From RPQJ01 sp963762315 (GTDB lineage Bacteria > Pseudomonadota > Gammaproteobacteria > Steroidobacterales > Steroidobacteraceae), in the NCBI GenBank assembly GCA_963762315.1, contig CAVXKO010000004.1, positions 1,054,001 to 1,118,000 of the forward strand: a stretch of DNA of 64,000 bases. Reading direction: 5' to 3'. The notes under the pieces were generated by a model that did not search any database, was not told the origin of the DNA, and saw only the letters and a program-made list of their open reading frames with translations. This document shows positions 1 through 9,233 of the stretch, in pieces. The stretch's first letter is position 1, and each line of letters opens with the position of its first letter. The position numbers were made by a program, and so were the translations under genes.

Positions 1-748
1 CCGTGTGGGCCCAGATGATCGTGGTCCGTGGGTGGCGGCGGAGCAGGTCTTTCATCTGTGTCAGGAAGACGGGCTCCGCACCGGCCTTCGCAAAGGGCAT
101 GTCGATGTCGTTGTGCAGGATGACGACGAGACCGACCTCGGCTGCGAACTCGAGAATCCGGTCGAGGGCCGGGTCCGTCAGGCTGGCGGTGTCGCCGGCC
201 ACCTTGGACGAGACGAACTCCTTGTGGATCGTGAACTCGCCGATACCGCTGAACACGCCGGGGAATATCTCGAGCACGCGGCGGATGTGGTCGACGGCGT
301 ACATGTCGGCCGGATTGAAGCCGGTGATCATCGGGTCGAGGCGCGCCTGCTGCTCCTTCGGCAGCGACTCGTAGACGCGCGCGATGTAGGCGTCGGTGAA
401 CGAGTAGTAATAGAGCGGAGCGTCAGACTGCAGGTAATAGGTCGGCGCGTAGTCCCCGGAGTTCCCGTGCGCCCAGGTCTGCTGCAGCGGTATCCCGAAG
501 AGCGTGGAACGACCCACCTTGTCGCCCATGATCTCCAGGTACTTGTGGATCTCCGTACCTTGCTGGATGTAGTTGGTCAGGTGGAAGTGCGAGTCGTTGA
601 AGAGATAGTCCGGCGCCGCCGCAGGCTTGCCCTTCCCTGCGGCCGCTGCCACGGTGATGCCGCCGATTGCGATGACTGCTGCGGCCAGGGCGGCGACGAT
701 GTGGCGCACCCGATTCCCCGATACCGACCGGCTGAATTGCATCTTCAC
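1..748 (-). CDS. Secreted amidohydrolase (amidohydrolase_2 family), 3' end cut by window edge
   Basis: The minus strand reads an N-terminal signal peptide (hydrophobic stretch VAALAAAVIAIGGITVAAAA) followed by a metal-dependent hydrolase fold. An early DSHFH motif supplies the H-x-H metal ligands expected at strand 1 of the TIM barrel. Further on, ILHNDIDMP and IIWAHT match the later metal-ligand strands. The substrate cannot be read from sequence. The start is a choice: ATG at 757 lies directly on a GGGAG with no spacing, whereas GTG at 748 sits 9 bases after it, so I prefer 748. The gene is downstream of the glutaminase on the same strand (142 bp gap) and may share its transcript. The open frame does not end before base 1. 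Confidence 0.75.
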   Translation of the reverse strand, partial: MKMQFSRSVSGNRVRHIVAALAAAVIAIGGITVAAAAGKGKPAAAPDYLFNDSHFHLTNYIQQGTEIHKYLEIMGDKVGRSTLFGIPLQQTWAHGNSGDYAPTYYLQSDAPLYYYSFTDAYIARVYESLPKEQQARLDPMITGFNPADMYAVDHIRRVLEIFPGVFSGIGEFTIHKEFVSSKVAGDTASLTDPALDRILEFAAEVGLVVILHNDIDMPFAKAGAEPVFLTQMKDLLRRHPRTTIIWAHT

Positions 749-889
749 TCGAGCCATCTCCCAGGAAAACCAAGCAAGAACCCATCAGGGCCCGAACACC
801 ACAGCTCCGGTCCATAACGGCACGCACAGGGTGGTCGTGCCGTCACGACTCACCAAAGGTATTGCGGATGGCGGAGCCACTACCCGCGA

Positions 890-1927
890 TCACTTCGGGT
901 TCGGCCCGAACACGCCGAGGCCCAGTTCGCCCGAGATGTCGCGGATGGCATTCAGCGAACGGACGCTGTTGCCGGCCTCGTTCAGCCGCGGCGAGAACGC
1001 CGCGATGGCGAAGCGCCCGGGCACGACGGCGACGATGCCGCCACCCACACCCGTCTTGGCCGGCAAGCCCGCCGTGAACATCCAGTCGCCCGACTCGTCG
1101 TAGAACCCGGCCGTAGCCATGATCGCCAGCAACTCCGGCACGTGCCGGGCCGGCATCACCTGCTTCCCGGTCAGCGGGTTCACGCCACCGTTGGCCAGCG
1201 TCGCCCCCATCATGCCGAGGTCCTTGGCGCTGACGCCCACGGAGCACTCACGCGTGTACACCCGCAGCGCTTCCTCCGGATCGCTGTAGAGGCGACCCCA
1301 GTTGTACAGCAGGTTGGCGATACCGCGATTGCCGTAGGCCGTCGAGTACTCCGAGTCGTACACCTTCTCGAGCACCGTCAACGGGCGCCCGGCGAAGTCG
1401 CTGAGGTTCTGCGACACCTTGCTCCAGCGGTCCGCTTCGGAAGTGGCCTGCACCAGGCTCACGGCCGCGATCGCACCCGCGTTCACGAGCGGATTCACCG
1501 AGTTCTCGTAGACCGCGAGCGCCAGCTTCGAGTTGAACGGCAACCCGGTCGGCTCGACGCCGATCTTTTCCTTCAGGACCTCCGGGCTCTGCTGCGTCAT
1601 CACCAGCGCCGCCGTGAAGGGCTTGGACACGGACTGGATGGAGAACTTGTAGTCCACGTCGCCCGCGCTGTAGACCTTGCCGTCCTTGGTGACGATCACC
1701 ACCCCGAACAGGTCGCTCGGCGTCTCGGTCAGGATGGGAATGTAGTCCGCGTTCTTGCCGTCCTGCAGGCCCTTGTACTTCGCGTAGGCGGCGTCCACGA
1801 GGCGCTGGAAGTCCTTCACGGCCGGGTCGGGCGCCGGACCGCGAGCGAATGCGGGCATCGAGGTGACCGACAATACGGCCGCGGCCGCGACGGCCGTCAG
1901 CATCGAAACCTTCCTGTTGGTGATCAT
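890..1927 (-). CDS. glsA: Glutaminase A with signal peptide
   Basis: This 345-residue serine-dependent beta-lactamase-fold glutaminase converts glutamine to glutamate plus ammonia. The catalytic S-x-x-K is S99-V-S-K102, followed by the family motifs ENSVNPLVNAGAI and YGNRG. Residues 1 to about 27 (ending SMPAFA) form a clear signal peptide, so the enzyme is predicted periplasmic, unlike the usual cytosolic GlsA. The ATG at 1927 has a GGGAG 7 bases upstream. It lies 14 bp after the true stop of the DcaP-like porin, and the porin frameshift makes the two read as one open frame. The pair suggests coupled uptake and deamidation of amide-rich solutes (inference). Confidence 0.9.
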   Translation of the reverse strand: MITNRKVSMLTAVAAAAVLSVTSMPAFARGPAPDPAVKDFQRLVDAAYAKYKGLQDGKNADYIPILTETPSDLFGVVIVTKDGKVYSAGDVDYKFSIQSVSKPFTAALVMTQQSPEVLKEKIGVEPTGLPFNSKLALAVYENSVNPLVNAGAIAAVSLVQATSEADRWSKVSQNLSDFAGRPLTVLEKVYDSEYSTAYGNRGIANLLYNWGRLYSDPEEALRVYTRECSVGVSAKDLGMMGATLANGGVNPLTGKQVMPARHVPELLAIMATAGFYDESGDWMFTAGLPAKTGVGGGIVAVVPGRFAIAAFSPRLNEAGNSVRSLNAIRDISGELGLGVFGPNPK

Positions 1928-1941
1928 TGCGAGTCTCCCGG

Positions 1942-3178
1942 TCAGAGCTTGATGCCGAAGTTGTACTTGACGGTGAACTGGAAGCGCACGTCGTCGTCGT
2001 TTGCGCCGTCGTTGTTGGTGCGCTTGCCCCACAGCAACTCGCCACCCAGCATCAGGTTGTCGACCGGAGTACGTCAGCAGGTTCACCGAGGCGTAGTCGC
2101 CCTTGTGGAAGCTGCTGTCGTCCTGGAAGTTGGTGTTGTCGACTTCCGTGTAGCTGTAGCCGATCGAACTCGACCACTTCTTGCTCCAGTAGTGGTCGTA
2201 GTACGCGACGATGCCGGTGAGCGGCACGGCCTTGGCCTGCACGCCTGTGAGGTCCTCGCCCGAGAAGGATGCCTGCGGCGCGAGGTCCATGCCGCCGTCG
2301 TTCATGTAGCTGGCGATGCCTTCCCCGTACACCACCTGCAGCAGGATCTTGTCGTCGCCGAAGGTGTTGATGGTCGAGCCGAGGTTGATGCCCCAGCCGG
2401 TCTCGCTGTTGCTCCGCCACTTGTCGCCGGGGAACTGCCGGAACTCGAAGCCGACTTTGCGCAGGATGCCCGCGGCCTGGAAATGGCCCCAGTCGCCGCC
2501 GATCCGCCACTGGGCCGTGAGGTCGGGCAGCGTCTCGTCGTTCTGGATCTGCGCGTCCTCGAAGCCTTCGATCAGGCGCACGTTGCCGGAATCGATGTCG
2601 TTGCCCGGCCGTTCGATGGCGATCGCGAAATGGCTGTTCTCGCTCTTGTAGGGCGTCCAGCGGATCTGCACGTTGCGGTAGAACACCATGCCCGCCGGGC
2701 CCCAGTAGTCGATCGTGTTCGGGAACACGTCGCCGTCCATGAACAGGCTGTTGGTCTGGCCCGCCAGCAGCGAGCCCCACTCGCCGTAGGCGTGGCGCAG
2801 CCGGAACGTCGTCTGGCCCGCATCGGCGCCGGTGCCGAACAGGTCGAACTCGAACTTGAAGTTGATCGGGTTGCCGCCGTCGGTGGTCGGCATCGCGCCC
2901 TTCACGCCGAAGCGGCTCTGCTTGACGCTGATGCTCGACTGTCCGTCGCTGCCGAACTGGTCGTCGATGCCGATCTTGGACGGCCGGAAGGCATCGTCCC
3001 ATGACGGATCCAGGCGCCCACTGATGTCCTGGATGTAGTCGGCCTGGGCGAAGCCATAGATCTCGAAGGAGCGGCTCGTGTCATCCGCGTCCGCGGTGGC
3101 GGTCACCCCACCTGTGAGCAGGCACAAGGCAACTGCCCGTGCCAACACAAGCGACCGCGCATTCATAAACGATTCCAT
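1942..3178 (-). CDS. DcaP-like trimeric outer-membrane porin, frameshifted near the C-terminus
   Basis: A signal peptide (residues 1 to about 31) is followed by FEIYGFAQADYIQD and a beta-rich body typical of DcaP-family porins, which pass negatively charged or dicarboxylate-like solutes. ATG 3178 has AAGGA about 9 bases upstream. Reading breaks near 2068-2072: up to there the frame gives ASVNLLT. A net +1 base (or loss of an AC dinucleotide in TACACT) then shifts it, and the rest of the barrel (TPVDNLMLGGELLWG, ending in YNFGIKL and a TGA at 1942-1944) continues in another frame. Without correction the porin fuses in frame to the downstream glutaminase, giving a false 762-residue protein. Sequencing error or real mutation cannot be separated here. 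Confidence 0.75.
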
Positions 3179-3574
3179 GCTGATGATTCCTTAGAGAGAC
3201 TGTTGAACCACCGCCCGAGTGAGAGCGCCGGCCGGTCAGGTCTTTGCGCCGAATCCAAAGGCAGGTTTTTTCGCCGATCTACTGATTCGCATCGTACCTG
3301 ACCGCGAATTCGTCCATGACCAGAGTTTCCGGACCGGCAGCGTTCGTCGCGGTCGCCAACGGCATGGATCGAGCCGGTACCTTTCGGGCATCGACTCTCC
3401 AATGTGCCGGATGAATCACTCGCAGGCCCGCGCCGGTGCAGGGCATCGGCCTCGGCACTTGGCCCACCGACACGCCGGCGGTGCGGTTTGCAGCCATCTG
3501 CCGATAAATACGCTAACCTCTCTACCTGATCGGCGTCGCTCCAGCGGAATTATTCGCCAAGGCGCGGTTAGACA
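3179..3574. other. Intergenic region between divergent porin and chaA genes
   Basis: About 400 bp separate the minus-strand porin start from the plus-strand chaA start. It must hold both promoters, but I see no convincing -35/-10 pair. The region just before chaA is relatively AT-rich (around 3500-3515). The open frames crossing it lack ribosome binding sites and family resemblance, so I call no gene. Confidence 0.5.
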
Positions 3575-4657
3575 ATGAAAGCCATTCCGCAACTTCCGAT
3601 CTGGACCTTGGCCGTCCCGCTGCTGGGCTGGGTTGTGCTGGCTGGCCATGGGCATGGCTTCGGCATGGCTTACCAGGCGCTGGTGGCCGTCACTCTGCTG
3701 GCTGGCGTATTGGCGGCAGTGCATCATGCCGAAGTCATCGCGCATCGGGTTGGAGAGCCCTTTGGGACGCTGGTGCTGGCCGTGGCCGTCACGGCGATCG
3801 AGGTCGCACTCATCGTGACACTGATGCTGTCCGGCGGAGAGGCAAAGTCTGCCTTGGCCCGGGATACCGTGTTTGCCACGGTCATGATCATTCTCAACGG
3901 CATTATCGGCTTGTGCTTGTTGTTCGGTGGAAAGCGCTTCGGGGAGCAGCAGTTCGGGCTCTATGGCGTCAGTGCCGCGCTTGAAACACTGGCAGCGATC
4001 GTGGTCCTGACACTGATCTTGCCGAACTACACGACGACCGTCGCCGGCCCTTTCTACAGCCCAGGCCAACTTGGCTTCGTGGCGATCGTTTCCCTCGTGC
4101 TCTACGGCATGTTTGTCTTCGTTCAAACGGTTCGACATCGCGACTATTTCCTGCCGCAGGGTGCCATTACTGATGAGGCAGCGCATGCACCGCCACCTCC
4201 GAACAAGGTTGCGTCCATCAGCGCGATCATGTTGCTGGTCGGTCTCGGTGCCGTCGTTCTGCTGGCCAAAGCGATCTCGCCGACGATAGAGGCCGGGGTG
4301 TCCAGCATCGGCGCGCCGAATGCGCTGGTTGGCGTCATCATCGCGGCCATTGTTCTGCTGCCGGAAGGTCTGGCAGCTCTCCGCGCCGCCAGATCGAATC
4401 GCCTGCAAACGAGCCTTAACCTGGCCCTGGGATCCGCACTGGCGTCCATTGGCCTGACCATCCCGGTGGTCGCGATCGTGTCAATCGTGAACGGTTGGAA
4501 TATCACGATGGGGATTGACGCAGAATCAACCGTGCTGCTTGTCCTGTCGCTGATCGTTGCAAGCCTGTCGCTGGGTACCGGCCGCACGACCGTGCTGCAA
4601 GGCGCGGTCCATCTCGTCATATTCGCGGTCTACCTCTTCATGACCGTGTTTCCTTAG
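3575..4657 (+). CDS. chaA: ChaA-type Ca2+ (Na+, K+)/H+ antiporter
   Basis: This 360-residue polytopic inner-membrane protein belongs to the CaCA superfamily and is close to the length of E. coli ChaA (366). The first cation-binding repeat reads VGEPFGTLVLAVAVTAIEVA (about residues 58-77), with the acidic residue in the helix. The matching second repeat, with a conserved acidic residue, is near LPEGLAALRAARSN (about residues 265-278). A short acidic/proline-rich loop at residues 195-210 separates the two halves, as in the family. It is likely to extrude calcium or sodium in exchange for protons at alkaline pH or high salt. It is monocistronic between a divergent porin and a convergent VOC gene. 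Confidence 0.9.
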   Translation: MKAIPQLPIWTLAVPLLGWVVLAGHGHGFGMAYQALVAVTLLAGVLAAVHHAEVIAHRVGEPFGTLVLAVAVTAIEVALIVTLMLSGGEAKSALARDTVFATVMIILNGIIGLCLLFGGKRFGEQQFGLYGVSAALETLAAIVVLTLILPNYTTTVAGPFYSPGQLGFVAIVSLVLYGMFVFVQTVRHRDYFLPQGAITDEAAHAPPPPNKVASISAIMLLVGLGAVVLLAKAISPTIEAGVSSIGAPNALVGVIIAAIVLLPEGLAALRAARSNRLQTSLNLALGSALASIGLTIPVVAIVSIVNGWNITMGIDAESTVLLVLSLIVASLSLGTGRTTVLQGAVHLVIFAVYLFMTVFP

Positions 4658-4861
4658 CCGAATGATCGCTACGCATCCGAAAGCTGCGATTCGCCTGCGG
4701 TCGTAACGCACGCCCACCCCGAGGCGACTGCGAGCCTCAAAGGACGTTGCCATTGCATAGTTTGAGTTAACGTTCCGGCGGGAACGTTTCGGGCACGTTT
4801 CCGCGGCAATGCCAGTCACGCGTCATCGGTGAGCGCCGGGGTTGGGCTGCGGATGCAGGGG

Positions 4862-5761
4862 TCACTGAAGCGTGGGCGGCGCGCTCTCAATCAGCTCGAT
4901 GCGCTCGCCGGACGGACCGAGCAACACGCCGGCACGGCGCCCGCCATAGCCGATACCGTCCAGCTTGCGGGGCGGGGCCACGAGTCGGTCGACATACGGG
5001 TCGAGCGACGGCACCGCGAAACTCACCATCGCCATGCCCGACGGCAGGTCCTTCCGGCGGCTCTTCAGCGGCTCCGCGCCGGCCGGATACTCGTCGAGTT
5101 CGATGAGGAAGCGCTCCGGCAGCCGCACGATGGCCATGGTGAAGCGCGTGTCCCGCGGCATCCCCCAGGCCTCCGCGATGACTGCGGCGCGCGACGGCGC
5201 CGGTTCGGTCACGGCCATGCCGAAGGTTTCCTTGTAAAAATCGAGCGAGCGGCGGATGTCGTGCACGCCGGCCACGACGATGAACACGCGATCCACGAAA
5301 CTCGTGGCCGAGCCCAGGTTGAACTTCGACTTGCCCGCCGGGATGCGCGTGAAATACAGCATCTCCCTGGAAGGCCCAAGTGCCTGCAGCGCGACCACGG
5401 CCGGATTGATCTCGAGCGGCGCCGCCGGCTCGACCACCTGGAACGGGGTGCCGGCCAGCAGCCGCTCGAGTTGCGGCGGATCCTCGACCAGGATCTCCGT
5501 GGCGTTCCAGCCGAGGCGCTTGAGCGCTGTCGGGGGCGGCTCCTTGCTTTCGACAAAACGGATGTAGACGGGCTCGCCGCTGGCGGCCTTCATGACGACG
5601 TACTCGCGGTTGGCCGTCTTCGCAGCACCCCAGGCCCGGGCCTGGTCCCGACTCACATGGCCGTCCTCGACGGTCTGGTAGTGCAGGGTGTCCTGGTAGG
5701 CCCGTTCGGCGGCGTGCACGTCCGGCACCAGCAAGGTGACGGCCACGATGGCGCTGAGCAA
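4862..5761 (-). CDS. Exported VOC (glyoxalase/bleomycin-resistance fold) protein
   Basis: About 299 residues with a short signal peptide (LLSAIVAVTLLVPDVHA) are followed by two VOC-like modules. The second is clearest: VFIVVAGVHDIRRSLDFYKE near residue 155, then ERFLIELDEYP and VLLGPSGERIELIE at the C-terminus, which are typical metal-ligand strands. The reaction is unknown; relatives include dioxygenases and isomerases. The longest frame begins at a TTG at 5791, but the TTG at 5761 has GGGAG 9 bases upstream and puts the signal peptide at the N-terminus, so I chose it. It is divergent from the flavoenzyme at 5807 with a 45-bp shared promoter region. Confidence 0.75.
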   Translation of the reverse strand: MLSAIVAVTLLVPDVHAAERAYQDTLHYQTVEDGHVSRDQARAWGAAKTANREYVVMKAASGEPVYIRFVESKEPPPTALKRLGWNATEILVEDPPQLERLLAGTPFQVVEPAAPLEINPAVVALQALGPSREMLYFTRIPAGKSKFNLGSATSFVDRVFIVVAGVHDIRRSLDFYKETFGMAVTEPAPSRAAVIAEAWGMPRDTRFTMAIVRLPERFLIELDEYPAGAEPLKSRRKDLPSGMAMVSFAVPSLDPYVDRLVAPPRKLDGIGYGGRRAGVLLGPSGERIELIESAPPTLQ

Positions 5762-5806
5762 GGTACGATTCTCCCGTTGAGCCCTTGGCAATCATAGACC
5801 AAGCAC

Positions 5807-7798
5807 ATGCCCGCAACCGACACCCCGCTGTATCCCGCCCTGTTGTCGCCGTTCGAGCGCGGCCGGCTGAAGCTGCGCAACCGGCTCGTGCACGCGGCGA
5901 TGACCACGCGCTTCGTGCAGGACGGCATCGGCATGCCGCAACTGATTCATTACCATGCAAACCGGGCAAAGGGTGGCGCATCTCTGATCGTCACCGAGCC
6001 GCTCAGCATGGCACGGCACCAGCGGCTGCCGCACAAGGTGCGGGCCTGGAACGACGACAATTTCGAGTTCCTGCAGCGTTGGGCTGCGGCGGTCGAAGGC
6101 GAGGGCACGCGACTGCTCGGGCAGGTCCAGGACGCGGGGCGCGGCCGGCACGAGCGTGGGCGCAACCCGGACGGCATCTCCGCCTCGGCGCTGCCGGATG
6201 ATCTCAGCTGGTCCGTGCCGCGTGCGCTGAGCGCGGACGAGATCCGCCGCATGATCGACGAGTTTGCAGAGTCCTCGGCGCGCCTGGAGCGCGCAGGCTT
6301 CAGCGGCGTCGAGATTTCCGCGGGCCACGGACACTTGTTTCACCAGTTTCTCTCGCCCTGGTCGAATCGGCGTGACGACGAATACGGCGGCGACTTCACC
6401 GGGCGGCTGCGTTTCGTCCGTGAACTGATCGCGGCGATCCGCGGCGCCTGCGGCGGTGAATTCCTGCTTGGCTTGAAGCTTCCCGGCGACGACGGCGTGC
6501 CCGGAGGCGTGGATCCAGCGCTGGCTGCGCAGATCGCCACCGCCCTGTGCACCGGCGGCGACGTCGAATACGTTTGTTTCACGTGGGGCAGCCACGCCCG
6601 CTCGCTCGACTGGCACCTGCCCGACATGCACTGGCCCCGAGCGCCTTTCGTGCCGCTCACGGCGCAACTGCGGGAGGCGATTCCGCACGTGCCAGTGATG
6701 GCCGTTGGCCTCATCACGGACCCGGCGGAGGCCGACGGCATTCTCATCCGGGGCCAGGCGGACCTGGTGGCGCTCGGCCGCCCGCTCGTGACCGACCCGG
6801 CGTGGCTCAAGAAGGCATCTTCAGGGCGCGAGGCCGACATCCGCTACTGCGTGTCGTGCAACAACTGCTGGGGAATGATTGCCGATGGCAGGCCGATTGC
6901 CTGCGACAACAATCCGCGCGTCGGGGCGCCCGATGAAATCGACTGGAAGCCGCCCGTCGCGCCGCATCGCAAGAAAGTCGTGGTGGTCGGTGCCGGCGTC
7001 GCCGGCCTGGAGGCCGCGTGGATCGCGGCCGCGCGGGGGCACGCCGTCACGGTGTTCAGCGCGTCCGGTGAACTCGGCGGCAAGGCGCGCCTGCATGCCT
7101 CCCTGCCCGGTGGCGAATCGATCAGCAGCGTCTACGACTACCAGCACCTGATGGCAAAGCGATACGGCGTGCGCCTGGAACTCGGCGTGGCGGCCCAGGC
7201 GGCTGACGTCCTTACGCTTGCACCCGACCATGTCGTGCTGGCCAGTGGCGCGGAGCTGTCGTGGCCGGTGACGCTGCCGGAGGCCTGGCGCGAGGAGGGA
7301 TTCATCCCGGATGCGCGAACGCTGGCTGCGCACCTCGCGGACCGCCGGGAGAGGCAGCCCGGCACGGCGGTGATCTTCGACCAGGACCACACCGAGGGCA
7401 CTTACGCGCTCGCGGACCTGCTCGTGAAGCTGTTCGAGAAGGTCGTGATCGTGACCCCCCGCGAGCGAGTGGCGGGCGACGTGCCGCTCGTGACAGCGCT
7501 CGGAATCCACCGGCGCATTGCGAGGCAGGGCATCCGTGTCCTGCCTTTCCACGAGCTCTCCCCACAGTCAGACCTGGAGGACGGGCGGCTCGCCTGCGGC
7601 AACGTCTATACGGGCGAGCTGGCCTGGGTCGATGAGGTGGCCCTCGTGACCTATTCGACGCCGCGGATCCAGAATGCCGGTCTCGAGTCTCCGCTGCGCG
7701 CCGCCGGTCTGGACCCGGTCCGGATCGGCGATTGCAAGATCCCTCGCGGGGTGATGGCCGCCACTTCTGAAGGCCATGCGATCGGGCTGAGGCTGTAG
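5807..7798 (+). CDS. TMADH/2,4-dienoyl-CoA reductase-like NADH:flavin oxidoreductase
   Basis: This 663-residue multidomain enzyme has an N-terminal old-yellow-enzyme FMN barrel (about 1-335), a 4Fe-4S cluster motif and a C-terminal Rossmann NAD(P)/FAD domain starting at KKVVVVGAGVAGLEAAW (about residue 388). The cluster cysteines are C348, C351, C354 and C366. The C-x2-C-x2-C spacing matches trimethylamine dehydrogenase rather than FadH (C-x2-C-x3-C). The barrel histidine lies in AGHGHLFHQFL, where TMADH has its active-site Tyr/His pair. There is no counterpart of the TMADH cysteine that binds FMN covalently. Substrate unknown; enoate or dienoyl-CoA reduction and amine oxidation are both possible. 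It heads a plus-strand run with a bicupin and a CoA-transferase. Confidence 0.8.
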   Translation: MPATDTPLYPALLSPFERGRLKLRNRLVHAAMTTRFVQDGIGMPQLIHYHANRAKGGASLIVTEPLSMARHQRLPHKVRAWNDDNFEFLQRWAAAVEGEGTRLLGQVQDAGRGRHERGRNPDGISASALPDDLSWSVPRALSADEIRRMIDEFAESSARLERAGFSGVEISAGHGHLFHQFLSPWSNRRDDEYGGDFTGRLRFVRELIAAIRGACGGEFLLGLKLPGDDGVPGGVDPALAAQIATALCTGGDVEYVCFTWGSHARSLDWHLPDMHWPRAPFVPLTAQLREAIPHVPVMAVGLITDPAEADGILIRGQADLVALGRPLVTDPAWLKKASSGREADIRYCVSCNNCWGMIADGRPIACDNNPRVGAPDEIDWKPPVAPHRKKVVVVGAGVAGLEAAWIAAARGHAVTVFSASGELGGKARLHASLPGGESISSVYDYQHLMAKRYGVRLELGVAAQAADVLTLAPDHVVLASGAELSWPVTLPEAWREEGFIPDARTLAAHLADRRERQPGTAVIFDQDHTEGTYALADLLVKLFEKVVIVTPRERVAGDVPLVTALGIHRRIARQGIRVLPFHELSPQSDLEDGRLACGNVYTGELAWVDEVALVTYSTPRIQNAGLESPLRAAGLDPVRIGDCKIPRGVMAATSEGHAIGLRL

Positions 7799-7873
7799 CC
7801 GCCCGCGCTGTCGCCACGGCCGCCGCGATCGTTTATCTTGGGAACGGTGTTCCCATGACTGCAGGGGATGACG

Positions 7874-8134
7874 ATGCCGGGATTGATCAAGCACAAGCGC
7901 AGCCGTGAAGCGGAATCGTGGCTGAAGAAAGAGATCGCCGAGCAACGCAAGCGCTATCGCGCGATCGAGCACGAGATGAACGTCGTGATCGCACCGAAGC
8001 GCGACAAGTGGTTCGCGGAGTTCCTGGAGAACATCCAGACTCGCGGCTACCACGCGCACTTCAACATGATGCGCAAGATCAAGCCCGAGGAGATCCCGAA
8101 GAAGCCGAAGCGCAAGACCAAGGTCGTCTTCTGA
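7874..8134 (+). CDS. Small basic protein of unknown function
   Basis: This is an 86-residue, strongly charged, Lys/Arg-rich protein with no signal peptide or membrane segment. It is probably mostly helical, with a short basic C-terminal tail (KKPKRKTKVVF). I do not recognise a family. Two starts are possible: ATG 7868 lies on the AGGGG itself, and ATG 7874 is 6 bases after it, so I prefer 7874. It is 75 bp after the flavoenzyme and 36 bp before the bicupin on the same strand, so the three are probably co-transcribed. The acidic/basic pattern and dense charge suggest binding to a protein partner or nucleic acid, but nothing identifies which. Confidence 0.7.
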   Translation: MPGLIKHKRSREAESWLKKEIAEQRKRYRAIEHEMNVVIAPKRDKWFAEFLENIQTRGYHAHFNMMRKIKPEEIPKKPKRKTKVVF

Positions 8135-8170
8135 TTCGCCTTCGCACGGAATCCACACAGGTATAGCGCC

Positions 8171-9154
8171 ATGGCCCGACCGCACATCGAACCATTCGTC
8201 GATACGACCGTCCCGTTCAAGAAGATGACCCTGCCCGGGTTCCCGAAGGGCATGCAGTACAAGATGCTGAGCCTCGACACGGACACGGGCGCCTGCTCGA
8301 TGACCGTCATGTTCGAGCCCGGCTACGAGCTGCCGCCCGGCATGAGCTACACGGAGCTCGAGCTCTTCGTCATGAAGGGTTACATCGAGATGGACGGCAA
8401 GCAGCACGGTCCCGGCACCTACATCTGCGTGCCGGCCGGCGTGCACCTCCCGGCGATGAAGATGCCGAGAGGCATCACCGCGCTGATGTTCTACAACCAC
8501 GGGGAACCATCGTTCGTCGAGTCCGACGCCGACCACCCGCTGGCCGAACGGGACAAGCTGATCAACGTCAACGCCTACGAAGACATGCAGTGGACCTCCA
8601 CCAACTTCTTCCCGGCCACGGCGCCGGGCTGCCTGGTGAAGATCCTCAAGTTCGACGAACGCACGCAGGCGTTCACGTTCCTGTACTGCATGACGCCGAA
8701 CTTCTGGCAGGACAACATCAGTTACCACGACTGCGTCGAGGAGGCCTACCACATCTGGGGCACCTCCTGGATGATGCAGTTCGGCGACCTGCCGACGGGC
8801 GGCTACTTCTACCGTCCGCCCTACATCAACCACGGCGCGTTCCGTTGCAAGCTCGGCACGCTTGCCATCGGCCGGACCGACAGCCAGCTCTACAACCACT
8901 TCCACTTCAACCCGTGGACCACCCCCGAGGAGAATCGCGAGCGCGCCGGCGCGCGCATGCTGGCGTGGAAGCCGGACCTCTACAAATGGATTGCGACGGG
9001 CGATCACAACCACCCGACCGATTTCGAGTTCCCGCATGCGCATTACAACGAGAAGGGCGAACGGATCTTCCACCATCACGAAGGTGGCGACATGGACCAC
9101 AACCACGGCATGAGCCGCCCGCCGACGGGCAAGAGGCGCGGCCGCCGCAAGTAG
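8171..9154 (+). CDS. Bicupin protein with His-rich tail
   Basis: A 327-residue cytosolic protein with two cupin folds. The first (about residues 25-115) has the signature ELELFVMKGYIEMDGK followed by HGPGTYICVPAGVHLPA. The second (about residues 135-260) has DCVEEAYHIWGTSW, FYRPPYINHGAF and, beyond, YNHFHFNPW. Cupins commonly bind Fe, Mn or Zn through such His/Glu sets and act as dioxygenases, isomerases or sensors. The C-terminus adds a His-rich run (about 295-315: HAHYNEKGERIFHHHEGGDM) and a basic tail, which could bind metal. The specific reaction is unknown. Located between an OYE-type flavoenzyme and a CoA-transferase, it may work in the same catabolic pathway. Confidence 0.75.
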   Translation: MARPHIEPFVDTTVPFKKMTLPGFPKGMQYKMLSLDTDTGACSMTVMFEPGYELPPGMSYTELELFVMKGYIEMDGKQHGPGTYICVPAGVHLPAMKMPRGITALMFYNHGEPSFVESDADHPLAERDKLINVNAYEDMQWTSTNFFPATAPGCLVKILKFDERTQAFTFLYCMTPNFWQDNISYHDCVEEAYHIWGTSWMMQFGDLPTGGYFYRPPYINHGAFRCKLGTLAIGRTDSQLYNHFHFNPWTTPEENRERAGARMLAWKPDLYKWIATGDHNHPTDFEFPHAHYNEKGERIFHHHEGGDMDHNHGMSRPPTGKRRGRRK

Positions 9155-9233
9155 CCGCAACGCAAGCCAGGGCGAGTTCGGCGCGGCGCCCCGGAGGCCG
9201 CGCCGATTTCATTTCCACCGGGAGCCGCGAGAC

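Noticed and set aside
818..842. Hairpin (CGGCACG/CGTGCCG, 11-base loop) after the glutaminase gene
   Set aside because: Seven-bp stem with a long loop and no T-run, so not convincing as a terminator.
1142..3004. A 620-residue open frame on the plus strand
   Set aside because: Antisense to the glutaminase and porin; no ribosome site or motif.
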